Shown here piece after piece: positions 1-9,679 of a stretch of DNA of 64,000 nucleotides (position 1 is the stretch's first letter; every line of letters starts with the position of its first letter). The stretch is from assembly GCA_902591045.1 (NCBI GenBank), contig CACIZC010000005.1:22770-86769 (forward strand). The letters are read 5' to 3'. A program made the translations under genes and the position numbers. The notes beneath the pieces were generated by a model. It made no database searches. It was not told the origin of the DNA and saw only the letters and a list, made by a program, of their open reading frames with translations. The stretch comes from an uncultured Pelagibacteraceae bacterium. Lineage in GTDB: Bacteria; Pseudomonadota; Alphaproteobacteria; Pelagibacterales; Pelagibacteraceae.

Positions 1-357
1 TAGGTGTAAAAACTCTCTCTACTGGAAAAGGAATGTGATAATTTAAGCCGGGTTGAGTTGTTTTAATAAATTTCCCAAATCTTAGAACAACTCCTTGTTC
101 GTCTGGCAAAACTCTATATAGGCCACTAAGCCCCCATAAAATTATTAAAACAAGAAGTCCAAGAAATATAGGTTTGTTACCAGTGGGTTTTCCTCCTGGA
201 AAAATTTTTCCAACTTTGCCCTGTGCTTTTCTAATAAGATCATCAATGTTTGGGGGAGATGTTCTTTCTCCTGAGCCATTTCCATTTCCGCCTGGAGCTT
301 TTCCTCCTCCTCCCCAAGGTGATTGGTTTTTAAATATATGATCTTTAAATGACATGA
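1..357 (-). CDS. hflK: Membrane protease modulator HflK, N-terminal part (truncated by window edge)
   Basis: Reverse-strand translation MSFKDHIFKNQSPWGGGGKAPGGNGNGSGE...RVLPDEQGVVLRFGKFIKTTQPGLNYHIPFPVE is typical of HflK. Confidence 0.85.
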
Positions 358-409
358 CACTTTATATAGTGACTTTTTTGATAAAAACAAGTTATGATAA
401 AGCGATATA

Positions 410-1234
410 ATGTCTGAAAACAAAGCTAAAATAAGTGATAGTTTAAAAAAAAAGACTGATCCAAAAAATTTTAACAAAAACCCTATAAAAGGAACAAAAT
501 TCACCATCATGGTCTCTAGTGCAAAAGGAGGCGTTGGAAAATCTACCTTTGCTATTAATTTAACTTTCGCTCTTCAAAAAATTGGAAAAACAGTTGGATT
601 CTTGGATGCGGATATTTATGGACCTTCTTTACCAAAAATGATTGGGTTAAACGAAAAACCAAAAAGTGATGGAAAATTTTTATTTCCTTTAGAAAAATAC
701 GGAGCACAGTTCATGTCTTTGGGGTTTTTGGTTGATGAAAAAACTCCCATGATTTGGAGGGGCCCAATGGTTATTAGTGCCATTAAAACACTGACAGAAA
801 AAATTTTATGGAAGAATTTGGACTTCTTAATAATTGATATGCCTCCAGGTACTGGTGACACTCAGCTTACTTTTGCGCAAGATGTAAAAATTGACGGGAC
901 CATTATAGTTTCAACTCCGCAAGAATTAGCTTTAATGGATGTTCAAAGAGGAATTCAGATGTTTGATAAAACAAAAATAAAAATTCTTGGCCTTGTAGAC
1001 AATATGAGTTTTTTTACAGGAAGTGACGGAAAAAAATATAATATCTTTGGTGAAGGTGGCGTCGAACGGACTGCAAAAGAATTTAATAAAAAATTTCTTG
1101 GAAAAATTCCAATTAACACAAAGCTTAGAGAATCAGCGGATTTGGGTTTGCCTTTAACGTTTAAAGACCCTGATCACGAAATATCAAAAATATTTTCTGA
1201 AATTGCTAAAAAGATTACAGAAGATTTTCTTTAA
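410..1234 (+). CDS. mrp: Mrp/ApbC-type P-loop ATPase, iron-sulfur cluster carrier
   Basis: [16 protein letters not shown] deviant Walker [27 protein letters not shown]. Confidence 0.9.
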   Translation: MSENKAKISDSLKKKTDPKNFNKNPIKGTKFTIMVSSAKGGVGKSTFAINLTFALQKIGKTVGFLDADIYGPSLPKMIGLNEKPKSDGKFLFPLEKYGAQFMSLGFLVDEKTPMIWRGPMVISAIKTLTEKILWKNLDFLIIDMPPGTGDTQLTFAQDVKIDGTIIVSTPQELALMDVQRGIQMFDKTKIKILGLVDNMSFFTGSDGKKYNIFGEGGVERTAKEFNKKFLGKIPINTKLRESADLGLPLTFKDPDHEISKIFSEIAKKITEDFL

Positions 1235-2162
1235 GGCCAAGGGATCCCATTAATTCATTCCATTCTCTTTTTGAAAGCCCAGAATCTTCATGAGTACACT
1301 TTTCACCTTTCATCATTTTTTTTACAACAGATTTTCCTTTTGAGGATAACTCCATTGCTCCAACACGGTAATCCATAAAAGATTCGTAGGCTAAAGGAAC
1401 CCATCTTTTTAAAGAATCAATCATTACATCTGCATAAGCTCTGATCTCATACTGCGCATGACTATCTGCTCTTAGAGAAAGGAAATTGAGCAAGTTTAAT
1501 AAATCGGTTTTCCAATACCATTGTGTGTAGGCATTTAATGTGAGATTCATTCTAGCAAGCTCTCTTGCTAATCCTTGTTTATTTTCATCAATAACTGTTC
1601 CATCGTATTTTTGATTTAACATTTTTTCATAATCATCATAATTCCTTTTTGCATCTTCTTTAAGTAAATTTAAAATTTCATCAGCTTGTTTTCCATTAAT
1701 TAAATTTCCTCTTCCCTGACGATTATTCTCTGATTGTGCAGCAAGATGCTGCTTGTCTGGAATATAAAATTCTTTATCGAGAATAGAGTATCTTGCAGAG
1801 TACTCATTTACATTGGCAGTTCGATGTCTTATCCATTGTCTCGCAACAAATATTGGAAGCTTTATATGGTACTTAATTTCGCACATTTCAAAAGGTGTGC
1901 TGTGCCTATGTCTCATTAAATATTTTATCAAACCACTATCTGTAGAAACTTTTTTTGTTCCTTTGCCGTACGAAACTCTTGCTGCCTGTACGATTGAAGT
2001 ATCATCCCCCATATAATCGACCACTCTAACAAAACCATGGTCTAGAACCGGAAGGGCTTCGTAAAGAATTTTTTCTAATTCTGGTGATGTTACCCTTTTA
2101 GTTACATTTTTCTGGGATTGCTGCTCTTTAATTTCTTTTTTTTGATCTTCCGTTAATTTCAT
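1215..2162 (-). CDS. thyX: Flavin-dependent thymidylate synthase ThyX
   Basis: [14 protein letters not shown] matches the ThyX motif. Confidence 0.93.
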   Translation of the reverse strand: MKLTEDQKKEIKEQQSQKNVTKRVTSPELEKILYEALPVLDHGFVRVVDYMGDDTSIVQAARVSYGKGTKKVSTDSGLIKYLMRHRHSTPFEMCEIKYHIKLPIFVARQWIRHRTANVNEYSARYSILDKEFYIPDKQHLAAQSENNRQGRGNLINGKQADEILNLLKEDAKRNYDDYEKMLNQKYDGTVIDENKQGLARELARMNLTLNAYTQWYWKTDLLNLLNFLSLRADSHAQYEIRAYADVMIDSLKRWVPLAYESFMDYRVGAMELSSKGKSVVKKMMKGEKCTHEDSGLSKREWNELMGSLGLKENLL

Positions 2163-2206
2163 TTTTAATTAAAACTAATTTTATTAATGAATTATTATAT
2201 TAATTT

Positions 2207-3277
2207 TTAGTCTTTAAGAAATTCTTTTATTTGTTCTTCACAGATATTTAATGGCTTTTTTTGAAGTTTTTCTTTATTCCATTCAAGAATTTTATCTATA
2301 GATTTATTAAGCCTCCATTTTGGATGCCAATTTAAATATTTCTTAGCTTTAAAATTGCTTAATCTGAGCAAATCGGTTTCGGATGAAAATACCTTACTTT
2401 TTGTTTTAATAGTTTTGATTGTTAAATCTAACGATTTTGCAAATTTATCCGCGATGTATCTGACTGATTGACAGCTACTTAGGTTGGGCCCAAAATTCCA
2501 ATTTTGAACTTGGCCACGTAATTGATTTTTATAGAGCTTTTCTGCGAGTAATAAATAGCCGCTTAACGGTTCTAATACATGTTGCCATGGCCTCACAGAT
2601 TGCGGGTTACGTAAAATAATTTTTTTAGTTTTTTTCGCTGAGGCATAAATATCTGGGATTAACCTATCCTCAGAATAATCCCCTCCTCCAATAACATTTC
2701 CTGCTCTTACAGTTGCAAGTCTTTGATTAGGATTTTTTTTAAAAAAAGAACTTATGTAAGATGAAAATAAATATTCACAACACACTTTTGATGCACTGTA
2801 AGGATCGATTCCACCCAATTTATCTGTTTCTTTAAAAATCTTATTTTTTGAAATATCATAAACTTTATCAGTTGTAATTATTATTGAAGATTTAACATTT
2901 TTTATTTTTCTTACTGATTCCAAAATATTCATAGTGCCAGTGATATTTGTGTCAAATGTCTCTTTTGGTTCAAGGTAAGAATATCTCACTAGCGGTTGGG
3001 CAGCTAAATGAAAAAGTATAGTAGATTTTGATTTTTTAATTTCTCTATATAATTTTTTATAATCTCTAATATCGGCTATTATAGATCTATCTATAATGTC
3101 ACCAACCTTTGCGAGACTAAATAAATTAGGATTAGATTTTGGTTTAAGCGCATAACCAGTTACTTTAGCGCCAAAAAGATTTAAAAAAATACAAAGCCAA
3201 CTTCCTTTAAAACCAGTGTGTCCTGTTACAAAAACTCTTTTTCCTTTCCAAAAATTTGATTTTATTTTATTTTTCAC
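2207..3277 (-). CDS. rfbG: CDP-glucose 4,6-dehydratase
   Basis: Extended-SDR start FWKGKRVFVTGHTGFKGSWL, TTDKVYD, GGDYSEDRLIPD, RPWQHVLEPLSGYL: characteristic RfbG motifs. Confidence 0.88.
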   Translation of the reverse strand: MKNKIKSNFWKGKRVFVTGHTGFKGSWLCIFLNLFGAKVTGYALKPKSNPNLFSLAKVGDIIDRSIIADIRDYKKLYREIKKSKSTILFHLAAQPLVRYSYLEPKETFDTNITGTMNILESVRKIKNVKSSIIITTDKVYDISKNKIFKETDKLGGIDPYSASKVCCEYLFSSYISSFFKKNPNQRLATVRAGNVIGGGDYSEDRLIPDIYASAKKTKKIILRNPQSVRPWQHVLEPLSGYLLLAEKLYKNQLRGQVQNWNFGPNLSSCQSVRYIADKFAKSLDLTIKTIKTKSKVFSSETDLLRLSNFKAKKYLNWHPKWRLNKSIDKILEWNKEKLQKKPLNICEEQIKEFLKD

Positions 3278-3280
3278 TGT

Positions 3281-4192
3281 TTAAAAATTTATTTTTTTCT
3301 CGTAGATTATTCTTTCGGTTTTCTTCAGTTGAAAATATATTCTAGTTACATATTCGCAAATTATAGCCAAGAACATACAAATAAAAATTAATAAAAAAAC
3401 AATAAAATTTTTATAAAATTCTAAAAGTTGAAATCCATAAAAAAGATTAATTAGTGAAAAAGTTATTCCAAAAAAAACTAGAAGCAAGGATAGTCTTCTA
3501 AAAATTTTTGTAAAAAAGAATGTCTCCTCTAGTAAGGCATTAATTGCGTAGGTAAAAGTATTGTAAAGACCTAATTTACTTTTTCCTTTCTTTCTAGTTT
3601 CTCTATTATATTCAATACCAAAAGGCTTGTTTGCTAACGCAAAAGTTAGTCCTCGTACATAAGGATATAAATTAGAGTTGTCCTTAAATCCATCAATTAC
3701 TTTTCTATCAACTAACCTAAAGTCATGAGCATCTAAAGGATATTTTATGTCTGCATTTAAATTCATAATCACATAAAAAGTTCTTCTCAGAAAACTTACA
3801 AAAGAATTTTCTTTTCTACTTTGCACAACACCATAGACAACATCGTTTCCTTGTTCCCATTTTTTTATAAAACTCTCAAAAAGCTCCGGTGGATCCTGTA
3901 AATCACAATCAATTACAATTGCTGCATCTCCCGACGAGTGTTTATACCCTTCCAGAATAGATTTGTCGTAATCGAGGTTGTTTCTAAATCTAATATATTT
4001 TACTTTTTTATCTTTTTTACATAGATCACTTAAAATTTCCTCAGATTTATCATTGCTGTTATTATCTGTAAAAATAAATTCATGATCATAATTTTTAAGT
4101 TTCTCTTCAAAAATTTTTTTGACTTTTTCGTAAGTATTTAAGATATTCTCTTCCTCATTTAAAACTGGAATACAAATAGAAATTTTTTTCAT
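3281..4192 (-). CDS. Family 2 glycosyltransferase, polyprenyl-phosphate type (DPM1/GtrB-like) with C-terminal TM helices
   Basis: ISICIPVLNEEENI, IDCDLQDPPELFESF, two hydrophobic C-terminal segments. Confidence 0.82.
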   Translation of the reverse strand: MKKISICIPVLNEEENILNTYEKVKKIFEEKLKNYDHEFIFTDNNSNDKSEEILSDLCKKDKKVKYIRFRNNLDYDKSILEGYKHSSGDAAIVIDCDLQDPPELFESFIKKWEQGNDVVYGVVQSRKENSFVSFLRRTFYVIMNLNADIKYPLDAHDFRLVDRKVIDGFKDNSNLYPYVRGLTFALANKPFGIEYNRETRKKGKSKLGLYNTFTYAINALLEETFFFTKIFRRLSLLLVFFGITFSLINLFYGFQLLEFYKNFIVFLLIFICMFLAIICEYVTRIYFQLKKTERIIYEKKINF

Positions 4193-4201
4193 ATCTTTAT
4201 T

Positions 4202-5326
4202 TTAAAAATTGTTAATAGTTTTTACCACATGCATTATTTCGGACTTTTTTAAAGTTGGAAATATTGGTAAACTCAATATTTCTTTATAAATTTTTTCAGT
4301 AATTTTAAAACTTCTTTTGTTGAATTCCTTAAATGCAGATTGTTTATGTGGTGGCAAAGGATAATGTATCATAGTTTGAATATTGTTTTTGTTCAAAAAT
4401 TTTCTAAGTTTGTTTCTTAATTTACATTTTATTACAAATAAATGCCATGCATGCTCTATGTTTTTATTGTGATGTGGCATAGTTATTTTTGGATTCTTTA
4501 TATTTTTTAAGTAAAAATTTGCAATATTTTTTCTTATTTTTTGATGTTTTGAATAATCTTTCAATTTGTCAATTAAGATTGATGCTTGAATTTCGTCCAT
4601 TCTTGAATTTACCCCTTTATAAGTATTTTTGTATTTTCTGTCTTTTAAATTATCAAAAACATCTTCTCCGTAATTTCTAAGTGATTTAAGAATATTATAT
4701 AACTTTTTATTATTTGTTGTTATAGCTCCAGCATCTCCGAAAGCTCCAAGATTTTTTCCAGGAAAAAAACTAAAACACGTTGTATCACATATTGATCCAA
4801 TCATTTTATTATTTATTTTTGCCCCACAAGATTGTGCTGCGTCTTCAATTAACTTTAAATTTTTTTTCTTTGCAATTTTTTTAATTTCAAATAAATCTGC
4901 GGGATGCCCGTACAAATCCACTACAAGTATGGCTTTAGTTTTTTTGTTAATTGCTTTAAGTATATTTTGAGTTGAAATATTAAAAGTCCTAGAATCCGGC
5001 TCAACAAAAACTGGTTTTAAATTAGTTAATGTTATACCAAGAATACTTGCAATATATGTATTAGCAGGAACCAACACTTCATCTCCATTTTTCAGATCCC
5101 CTAAAATTTTAAAAGCCATGAAGGATAATTTTATGGCATCTACACAATTTCCTACAGCCACACAATATTTTGACTGACAATAATTAGAAAATTTTTTTTC
5201 AAAATTTTTTACGTAATCGCCTAAAAGATATCGACCTTTTTTATTTATAATTCTAAAATTCTTTATAAAGTTTTTTTCGTATTTTCTATTTATTTTAGAA
5301 ATGTTATAAAAATTTACTTTTTTCAT
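4202..5326 (-). CDS. DegT/DnrJ/EryC1/StrS-family PLP sugar aminotransferase
   Basis: LIEDAAQSCGAKINNKMIGS, SFFPGKNLGAFGDAGAI with the PLP lysine retained, YKGVNSRMDEIQASIL. Confidence 0.9.
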   Translation of the reverse strand: MKKVNFYNISKINRKYEKNFIKNFRIINKKGRYLLGDYVKNFEKKFSNYCQSKYCVAVGNCVDAIKLSFMAFKILGDLKNGDEVLVPANTYIASILGITLTNLKPVFVEPDSRTFNISTQNILKAINKKTKAILVVDLYGHPADLFEIKKIAKKKNLKLIEDAAQSCGAKINNKMIGSICDTTCFSFFPGKNLGAFGDAGAITTNNKKLYNILKSLRNYGEDVFDNLKDRKYKNTYKGVNSRMDEIQASILIDKLKDYSKHQKIRKNIANFYLKNIKNPKITMPHHNKNIEHAWHLFVIKCKLRNKLRKFLNKNNIQTMIHYPLPPHKQSAFKEFNKRSFKITEKIYKEILSLPIFPTLKKSEIMHVVKTINNF

Positions 5327-6531
5327 TTTTTAAAATCTTTGTCTTCAATTATATTTATTATTTTGTTTTTAATTTTTTTATTTCTCAAGTAGTTTTTAAT
5401 TTCTTTTTTTATATGCCAAGCCAGATTTATTAAAGGTCTCTTTTTAATTAATTTCTTCAATCTTTTATCTGACTTTATTGGTATATTTGTTCCTGGAGCA
5501 TAATAACCAATCTTGTTAGAATTATGCCTCTCATAAATACCATCGATATGATTATTTTTTATATTTAAAATTTTTAGCAATATTGCTGCTCTCCCTGGAA
5601 ATGCCTTTGCTGGTAGTGGTCCATATACTTTATTAAGTTTTAAAATTTGTTTCTTTTTCTTTTTTGTCCAAAAACTAATAAAATGGTTCAGACTTTTTAT
5701 TTGGGTAAAAAATTTTTTCTCTTTTATAATTAAATTTTTATTATTAAAATTTCTTTTATTAATATTTGAATAAAAAATTCTAATGTTTCCCCCGTATCTT
5801 TTGGGAAATGAATATTTCATTATTCTCATATTTAAAAGTTTGGATATTTTTAGAAATGATGTAAAACTATAAGTTCTTGGATGCTCATGATAAAAGGTAT
5901 CAAATTGTTTTTTGCTAACAATTGACCCTAAATAATGATTCTCAATTATCAATATAGTTTGGTTTGATATAATTTTTTTTAAATTTTTAATTAGTCTTTT
6001 TAAATCTTCTATATGAGCAAAAACATTAGTAAATGTTATCACATCAATTTTGGGGTGATTATTTTTAATTTTTTTTGATATTTTTTCATCCATATAACCT
6101 TTGTATATTTTGTGCCCTTTTTTTTGAGCGTCTTTGTAAGCGTTTGTTGGTTCTACGCCAATTGTAATTGATTTATTTTTACGAAAAATATTTAATAAAC
6201 TTCCATCATTACAGCCAACATCTAAAACTACTTTTCCCTTTAAACTTCCTAAGGTTGTTCTGCAATCCGAAACCAATTGGTTCATGCCATGCAAAACATC
6301 TTTGGTTAACCTTGATCTATAATGATAGTTTTCTGGAAATAATACTTTTTTTTTTACCTGAAATTTTTGGTAAGCGGTTACACACTTCTTGCAGAAAGCT
6401 ATTTGAATTTTATAAAGTTTATTTTTTTTTTTAGATCCTATTTTAATTAAATCATCGCATAAAGGATGCTTGCCCAAATTTAACACTGTAGGGAGATTTC
6501 TTTGATCGCAAATTTCGCAGTAGTTTTTCAA
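5323..6531 (-). CDS. Sugar C-methyltransferase-like protein (zinc-binding N-terminus, SAM domain, C-terminal Methyltransf_14-like domain)
   Basis: CEICDQRNLPTVLNLGKHPLCDDL, VLDVGCNDGSLLNIF, C-terminal IGYYAPGTNIPI and LAWHIKKEI. Confidence 0.8.
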   Translation of the reverse strand: MKNYCEICDQRNLPTVLNLGKHPLCDDLIKIGSKKKNKLYKIQIAFCKKCVTAYQKFQVKKKVLFPENYHYRSRLTKDVLHGMNQLVSDCRTTLGSLKGKVVLDVGCNDGSLLNIFRKNKSITIGVEPTNAYKDAQKKGHKIYKGYMDEKISKKIKNNHPKIDVITFTNVFAHIEDLKRLIKNLKKIISNQTILIIENHYLGSIVSKKQFDTFYHEHPRTYSFTSFLKISKLLNMRIMKYSFPKRYGGNIRIFYSNINKRNFNNKNLIIKEKKFFTQIKSLNHFISFWTKKKKKQILKLNKVYGPLPAKAFPGRAAILLKILNIKNNHIDGIYERHNSNKIGYYAPGTNIPIKSDKRLKKLIKKRPLINLAWHIKKEIKNYLRNKKIKNKIINIIEDKDFKK

Positions 6532-6567
6532 TTTAGATTGTATTATATAACAAAGTTCAATTAAAAT

Positions 6568-7104
6568 ATGAAGGAATTAAAACAGTTTCCAACTACAGAC
6601 TATAATAAAGGACCCCAAAAGTATTATTTTTTATCGATAGCAAAAAATATCGTCGAAATTGCTAATTTAGAAAATTCTGAAAAAACTATTTTAGATTTTG
6701 GATGTGGAAATAAAATTTTTAGTAAGATTTTGACCAAAAAAAAAATATTAAATTATGATGTAAAACCTGAATTTTCTGAAGTAAGCAATTTTGAAAATTT
6801 AAAATTTGATATTGTAATCTTCAATCATGTTTTAATGTATATGACGCCAAGTGAAATTGAAGAGATTCTTAATAAAATTCAAAAAATAAATCCTGAATGT
6901 GAATTAATACTTGGTCTTTCACGACAAAATTTTTTAAGTAAAATTGGAATGTTTTTAACATTTAATTTTGATGCTCACAAAAAAACTAAATCATCATATA
7001 AAGAACAATTAGAAAAATTTGAGAAAAAAACAATATTAATAAAAAACAAATTAAAGATTTTTGGTATTACAGATATATTTTATTCAAAATTTAAAAATGA
7101 CTAA
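6568..7104 (+). CDS. Small class I SAM-dependent methyltransferase-like protein
   Basis: ILDFGCGNKIFSKIL SAM-binding motif, FDIVIFNHVLMYM. Confidence 0.65.
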   Translation: MKELKQFPTTDYNKGPQKYYFLSIAKNIVEIANLENSEKTILDFGCGNKIFSKILTKKKILNYDVKPEFSEVSNFENLKFDIVIFNHVLMYMTPSEIEEILNKIQKINPECELILGLSRQNFLSKIGMFLTFNFDAHKKTKSSYKEQLEKFEKKTILIKNKLKIFGITDIFYSKFKND

Positions 7105-8680
7105 TATTAGAAACTCTCATCATATTATTTTTATATCAATTATTTTATTAAATTATTTTTTTCCATTATTAATTTTTAGAGAAATTACACTTTTTTATCA
7201 TGATAATTTAGATAGTATTGTGGTTTATAACCATGTACTCGGAAAAATTTATCAAGAAGGATTGAATTATTCAGATATTTTTTTAGGAGGAGAAATTAGG
7301 GCACATTTTTTAAGACATTTTATTAAGCCTTTTATACTCTTATATACAATTTTTAGTTCTGAATTAGCTTACTGGATTACTGATTTATTAGTAAAATTTA
7401 CTTGTTATTTTTCTTTTTTTATACTTGCAAACAAAATAACTAAAAAAAAATTTATATCTTGTCTAAGCTCTACATTATTTGTTTCATTAAACTCATATAC
7501 TACTTTAGGTTTTGGTTTGGCAATTCTTCCATATATAATTTATTTAGTAGTTTTTAAATCTCAGATTTCACTTAAACATTATTTAATTTTAATTTTTTTT
7601 GGACTAAATACAGATTTAATTGCAGATATTTTTTTTATTCCAATAGTGTTATGTATAATTTTCATTATTAATAGAAAAATATTTTCTCAAAAATTATTAC
7701 ATATTATAAAAATTTTAAGCATTTTTTTCGCTTGCACAATAATTTCAAGCTCTAATTTAATTTATTTACAGTTTTTTGGAGAAGAAATGCATCGTGAGGA
7801 ATTTTTTAATCAAAATATAACTTTTATAACAAATTTAATTGATCATATTTTATATATATTTCGTATATCTATTAACCTTAATTGGACACTATTTTACAGT
7901 TTCCCATACACTGTTATTTATGTGCCTTTAATTTTGTTTTCATTTTTTTCAAGAAACAAAATTGTTAAAGAATTTTTATTGTTTATTTTTTTAATACATA
8001 TTTTTTCTTTCCTTTTAAATACTGAAATACTTACAAATTTAAGAAATAATAGTTTTGGTTTAATTAAGACTTTTAATTTATCCTGGATTAAAATTTATTT
8101 TCCAATTTTATATGCTTTTTTATTTCTTTATTTACTATCTGGTAGTAAGAAAATAACATCAAATTTTTTGATAGTTTTTAGCTTAATTTCAATTTTACTA
8201 TTTCAAATTAATTCATCGGCTGTCCCATTTGTTAAAAAATATTTAATCAAGGAAGAAAATTATAGAAATCTATACACCTTCAATGGTTATTATTTATTTG
8301 ATGAATATAAAGAAATAAAAAATGTTGTTAAAAATAATAGAGTCTTATCAATAGGACTTGATCCAATGGTTGCTGTTATGAATAATATTAAAACAATAGA
8401 TGGCTATCATGCGTTATATCCTTTGTACTACAAAAAAAAGTTTAGAAAAATTATAGAGAGAGAATTGCTAATAAATGAAGATTACAAAAAAAGATATGAC
8501 AATTGGGGAAGCAGAGTCTACGCTTTTGTTAATGATCCTAATAATATTTTAATAAACTTTAAAGAGGCTAAAAATTTAGGTGCTAATTATATAATTTCTA
8601 AATACCCAATTAATTCAAATGAGTTAATTTCTAAGTGCGAAAATTGCAATATTAGCCTGCACCTTTATCAAATAAAATAA
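7097..8680 (+). CDS. Polytopic membrane protein, putative GT-C-type glycosyltransferase (possibly DUF6044/YkoS-like)
   Basis: Many hydrophobic segments; acidic motif FYHDNLDS in the first extracytoplasmic loop. ORF is open from 7061, but ATG at 7097 (MTNIRNSHH) overlaps the upstream stop by 8 nt and is the likelier start. Confidence 0.55.
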   Translation: MTNIRNSHHIIFISIILLNYFFPLLIFREITLFYHDNLDSIVVYNHVLGKIYQEGLNYSDIFLGGEIRAHFLRHFIKPFILLYTIFSSELAYWITDLLVKFTCYFSFFILANKITKKKFISCLSSTLFVSLNSYTTLGFGLAILPYIIYLVVFKSQISLKHYLILIFFGLNTDLIADIFFIPIVLCIIFIINRKIFSQKLLHIIKILSIFFACTIISSSNLIYLQFFGEEMHREEFFNQNITFITNLIDHILYIFRISINLNWTLFYSFPYTVIYVPLILFSFFSRNKIVKEFLLFIFLIHIFSFLLNTEILTNLRNNSFGLIKTFNLSWIKIYFPILYAFLFLYLLSGSKKITSNFLIVFSLISILLFQINSSAVPFVKKYLIKEENYRNLYTFNGYYLFDEYKEIKNVVKNNRVLSIGLDPMVAVMNNIKTIDGYHALYPLYYKKKFRKIIERELLINEDYKKRYDNWGSRVYAFVNDPNNILINFKEAKNLGANYIISKYPINSNELISKCENCNISLHLYQIK

Positions 8681-8719
8681 TTTTCTTTGATAATTTTTTT
8701 TTTTTGAGTAAAGTGTTTT

Positions 8720-8975
8720 TGTTGGTTTACCAACTATAACGATAAACGAATTTCGTAATAAACATTGCGGACGTGGGGGCAGTACCCACCACCTCCACCA
8801 TAATGGGGGTGAACTAGATTCGACGAGTGTCTAAAGGCTGTTCTTTCGTTCGAGATAGTTCCGACGTAACGGGCTAATTATAAATGCAAATGATAAATTT
8901 GCTCTTGCTGCTTAATTAATTTAAGAAAGCACGGTCTGGGGCACCGGGTAACAGAACGCCCCTCTAAGAAAGAAT
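8720..8975 (+). ncRNA. ssrA: Circularly permuted (two-piece) tmRNA gene: acceptor piece to 8800, coding piece from 8805; outer ends approximate
   Basis: 3' acceptor half GGACGTGGGGGCAGTACCCACCACCTCCACCA (ends 8800) precedes 5' half GGGGGTGAACTAGATTCGACGAG (from 8805). GGGGGTG/CACCTCC acceptor stem with a G3-U pair, tag ORF, downstream GGGGC...GCCCC hairpin. Confidence 0.9.
8886..8915 (+). other. tmRNA proteolysis tag ORF, ANDKFALAA*
   Basis: GCA AAT GAT AAA TTT GCT CTT GCT GCT TAA inside the tmRNA coding piece; ends in ALAA. Resume codon inferred from the alphaproteobacterial AND... tag pattern. Confidence 0.75.
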
Positions 8976-8980
8976 AAGGA

Positions 8981-9679
8981 ATGTCTAGCAAAATTGGTTT
9001 ACTCTCAGATATACACGGAAATTTTTTTGCCCTTAAAGCAGTACTTGATAAAGCAAAAAAAGAAAAAATAACAGATTTTATTTTTTGTGGTGACTTAGTT
9101 GGTTACTACTATGAACCAAAAAAATGCTTAGAGTTGCTATCAAGCTTTAAAGTAGAATTTATAAAGGGAAATCATGAAATTATGATGGATGATTTTTTAA
9201 AAAAAAAAATAAGCCAAGAAAGCATAATAAAAAAATACGGTCATGGGTTACAAAATGCTGTTGATCAGCTTTCTAAAGAACAAATAGAATTTTTACTATC
9301 CCTCAATCATACAAAAACTATAAAGATAAAAAATAAATTAGTTAACATAAGTCATGGCTCACCGTGGAGTCCTTTTGATTATATTTATAAAAATTCTTCA
9401 GATGAAACTTTTAAAAAATTCTCAAATCGTAAAGAAGATATTTTTATTTTTGGTAATACACACCATCAGATGAAAACAACTAAATACTCAAAAATTATGA
9501 TTAATCCTGGTTCGGTTGGACAACCTCGGGATAATAGAGGTGTAGCTTCTTGGGCAACTTTAGATCAAGATAATTTTGAAGTTGATTTTTTTTCAGAGAA
9601 ATATGATAAAGATCATCTTTTAGAACAGATAAAAAGAATTGAAAAAGAAAATCACAATAATTATAAGGCTTTAATTTGA
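8981..9679 (+). CDS. Calcineurin-like metallophosphoesterase (YfcE-type)
   Basis: LLSDIHGNFFALKAVL, FCGDLVGYY, KGNHE, SHGSP, GNTHHQ, NPGSVGQPRD. Confidence 0.88.
   Translation: MSSKIGLLSDIHGNFFALKAVLDKAKKEKITDFIFCGDLVGYYYEPKKCLELLSSFKVEFIKGNHEIMMDDFLKKKISQESIIKKYGHGLQNAVDQLSKEQIEFLLSLNHTKTIKIKNKLVNISHGSPWSPFDYIYKNSSDETFKKFSNRKEDIFIFGNTHHQMKTTKYSKIMINPGSVGQPRDNRGVASWATLDQDNFEVDFFSEKYDKDHLLEQIKRIEKENHNNYKALI

Noticed and set aside
355-377. Dyad-like CACTTTATATAGTG between divergent hflK and mrp
   Set aside because: Imperfect short palindrome in AT-rich DNA; not enough to call an operator or terminator.
145-510. 121-aa minus-strand ORF
   Set aside because: Overlaps hflK (same strand, other frame) and mrp; low-complexity translation with no recognizable domain.
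616-861. 81-aa minus-strand ORF inside mrp
   Set aside because: Antisense shadow ORF of a well-supported gene.
1734-2016. Two plus-strand ORFs within thyX
   Set aside because: Antisense to a strongly conserved CDS.
8691-8708. Poly-T run upstream of ssrA as a terminator
   Set aside because: No GC-containing stem precedes it. It may instead lie in a weak promoter spacer (TTGATA-N16-TAAAGT); evidence insufficient either way.
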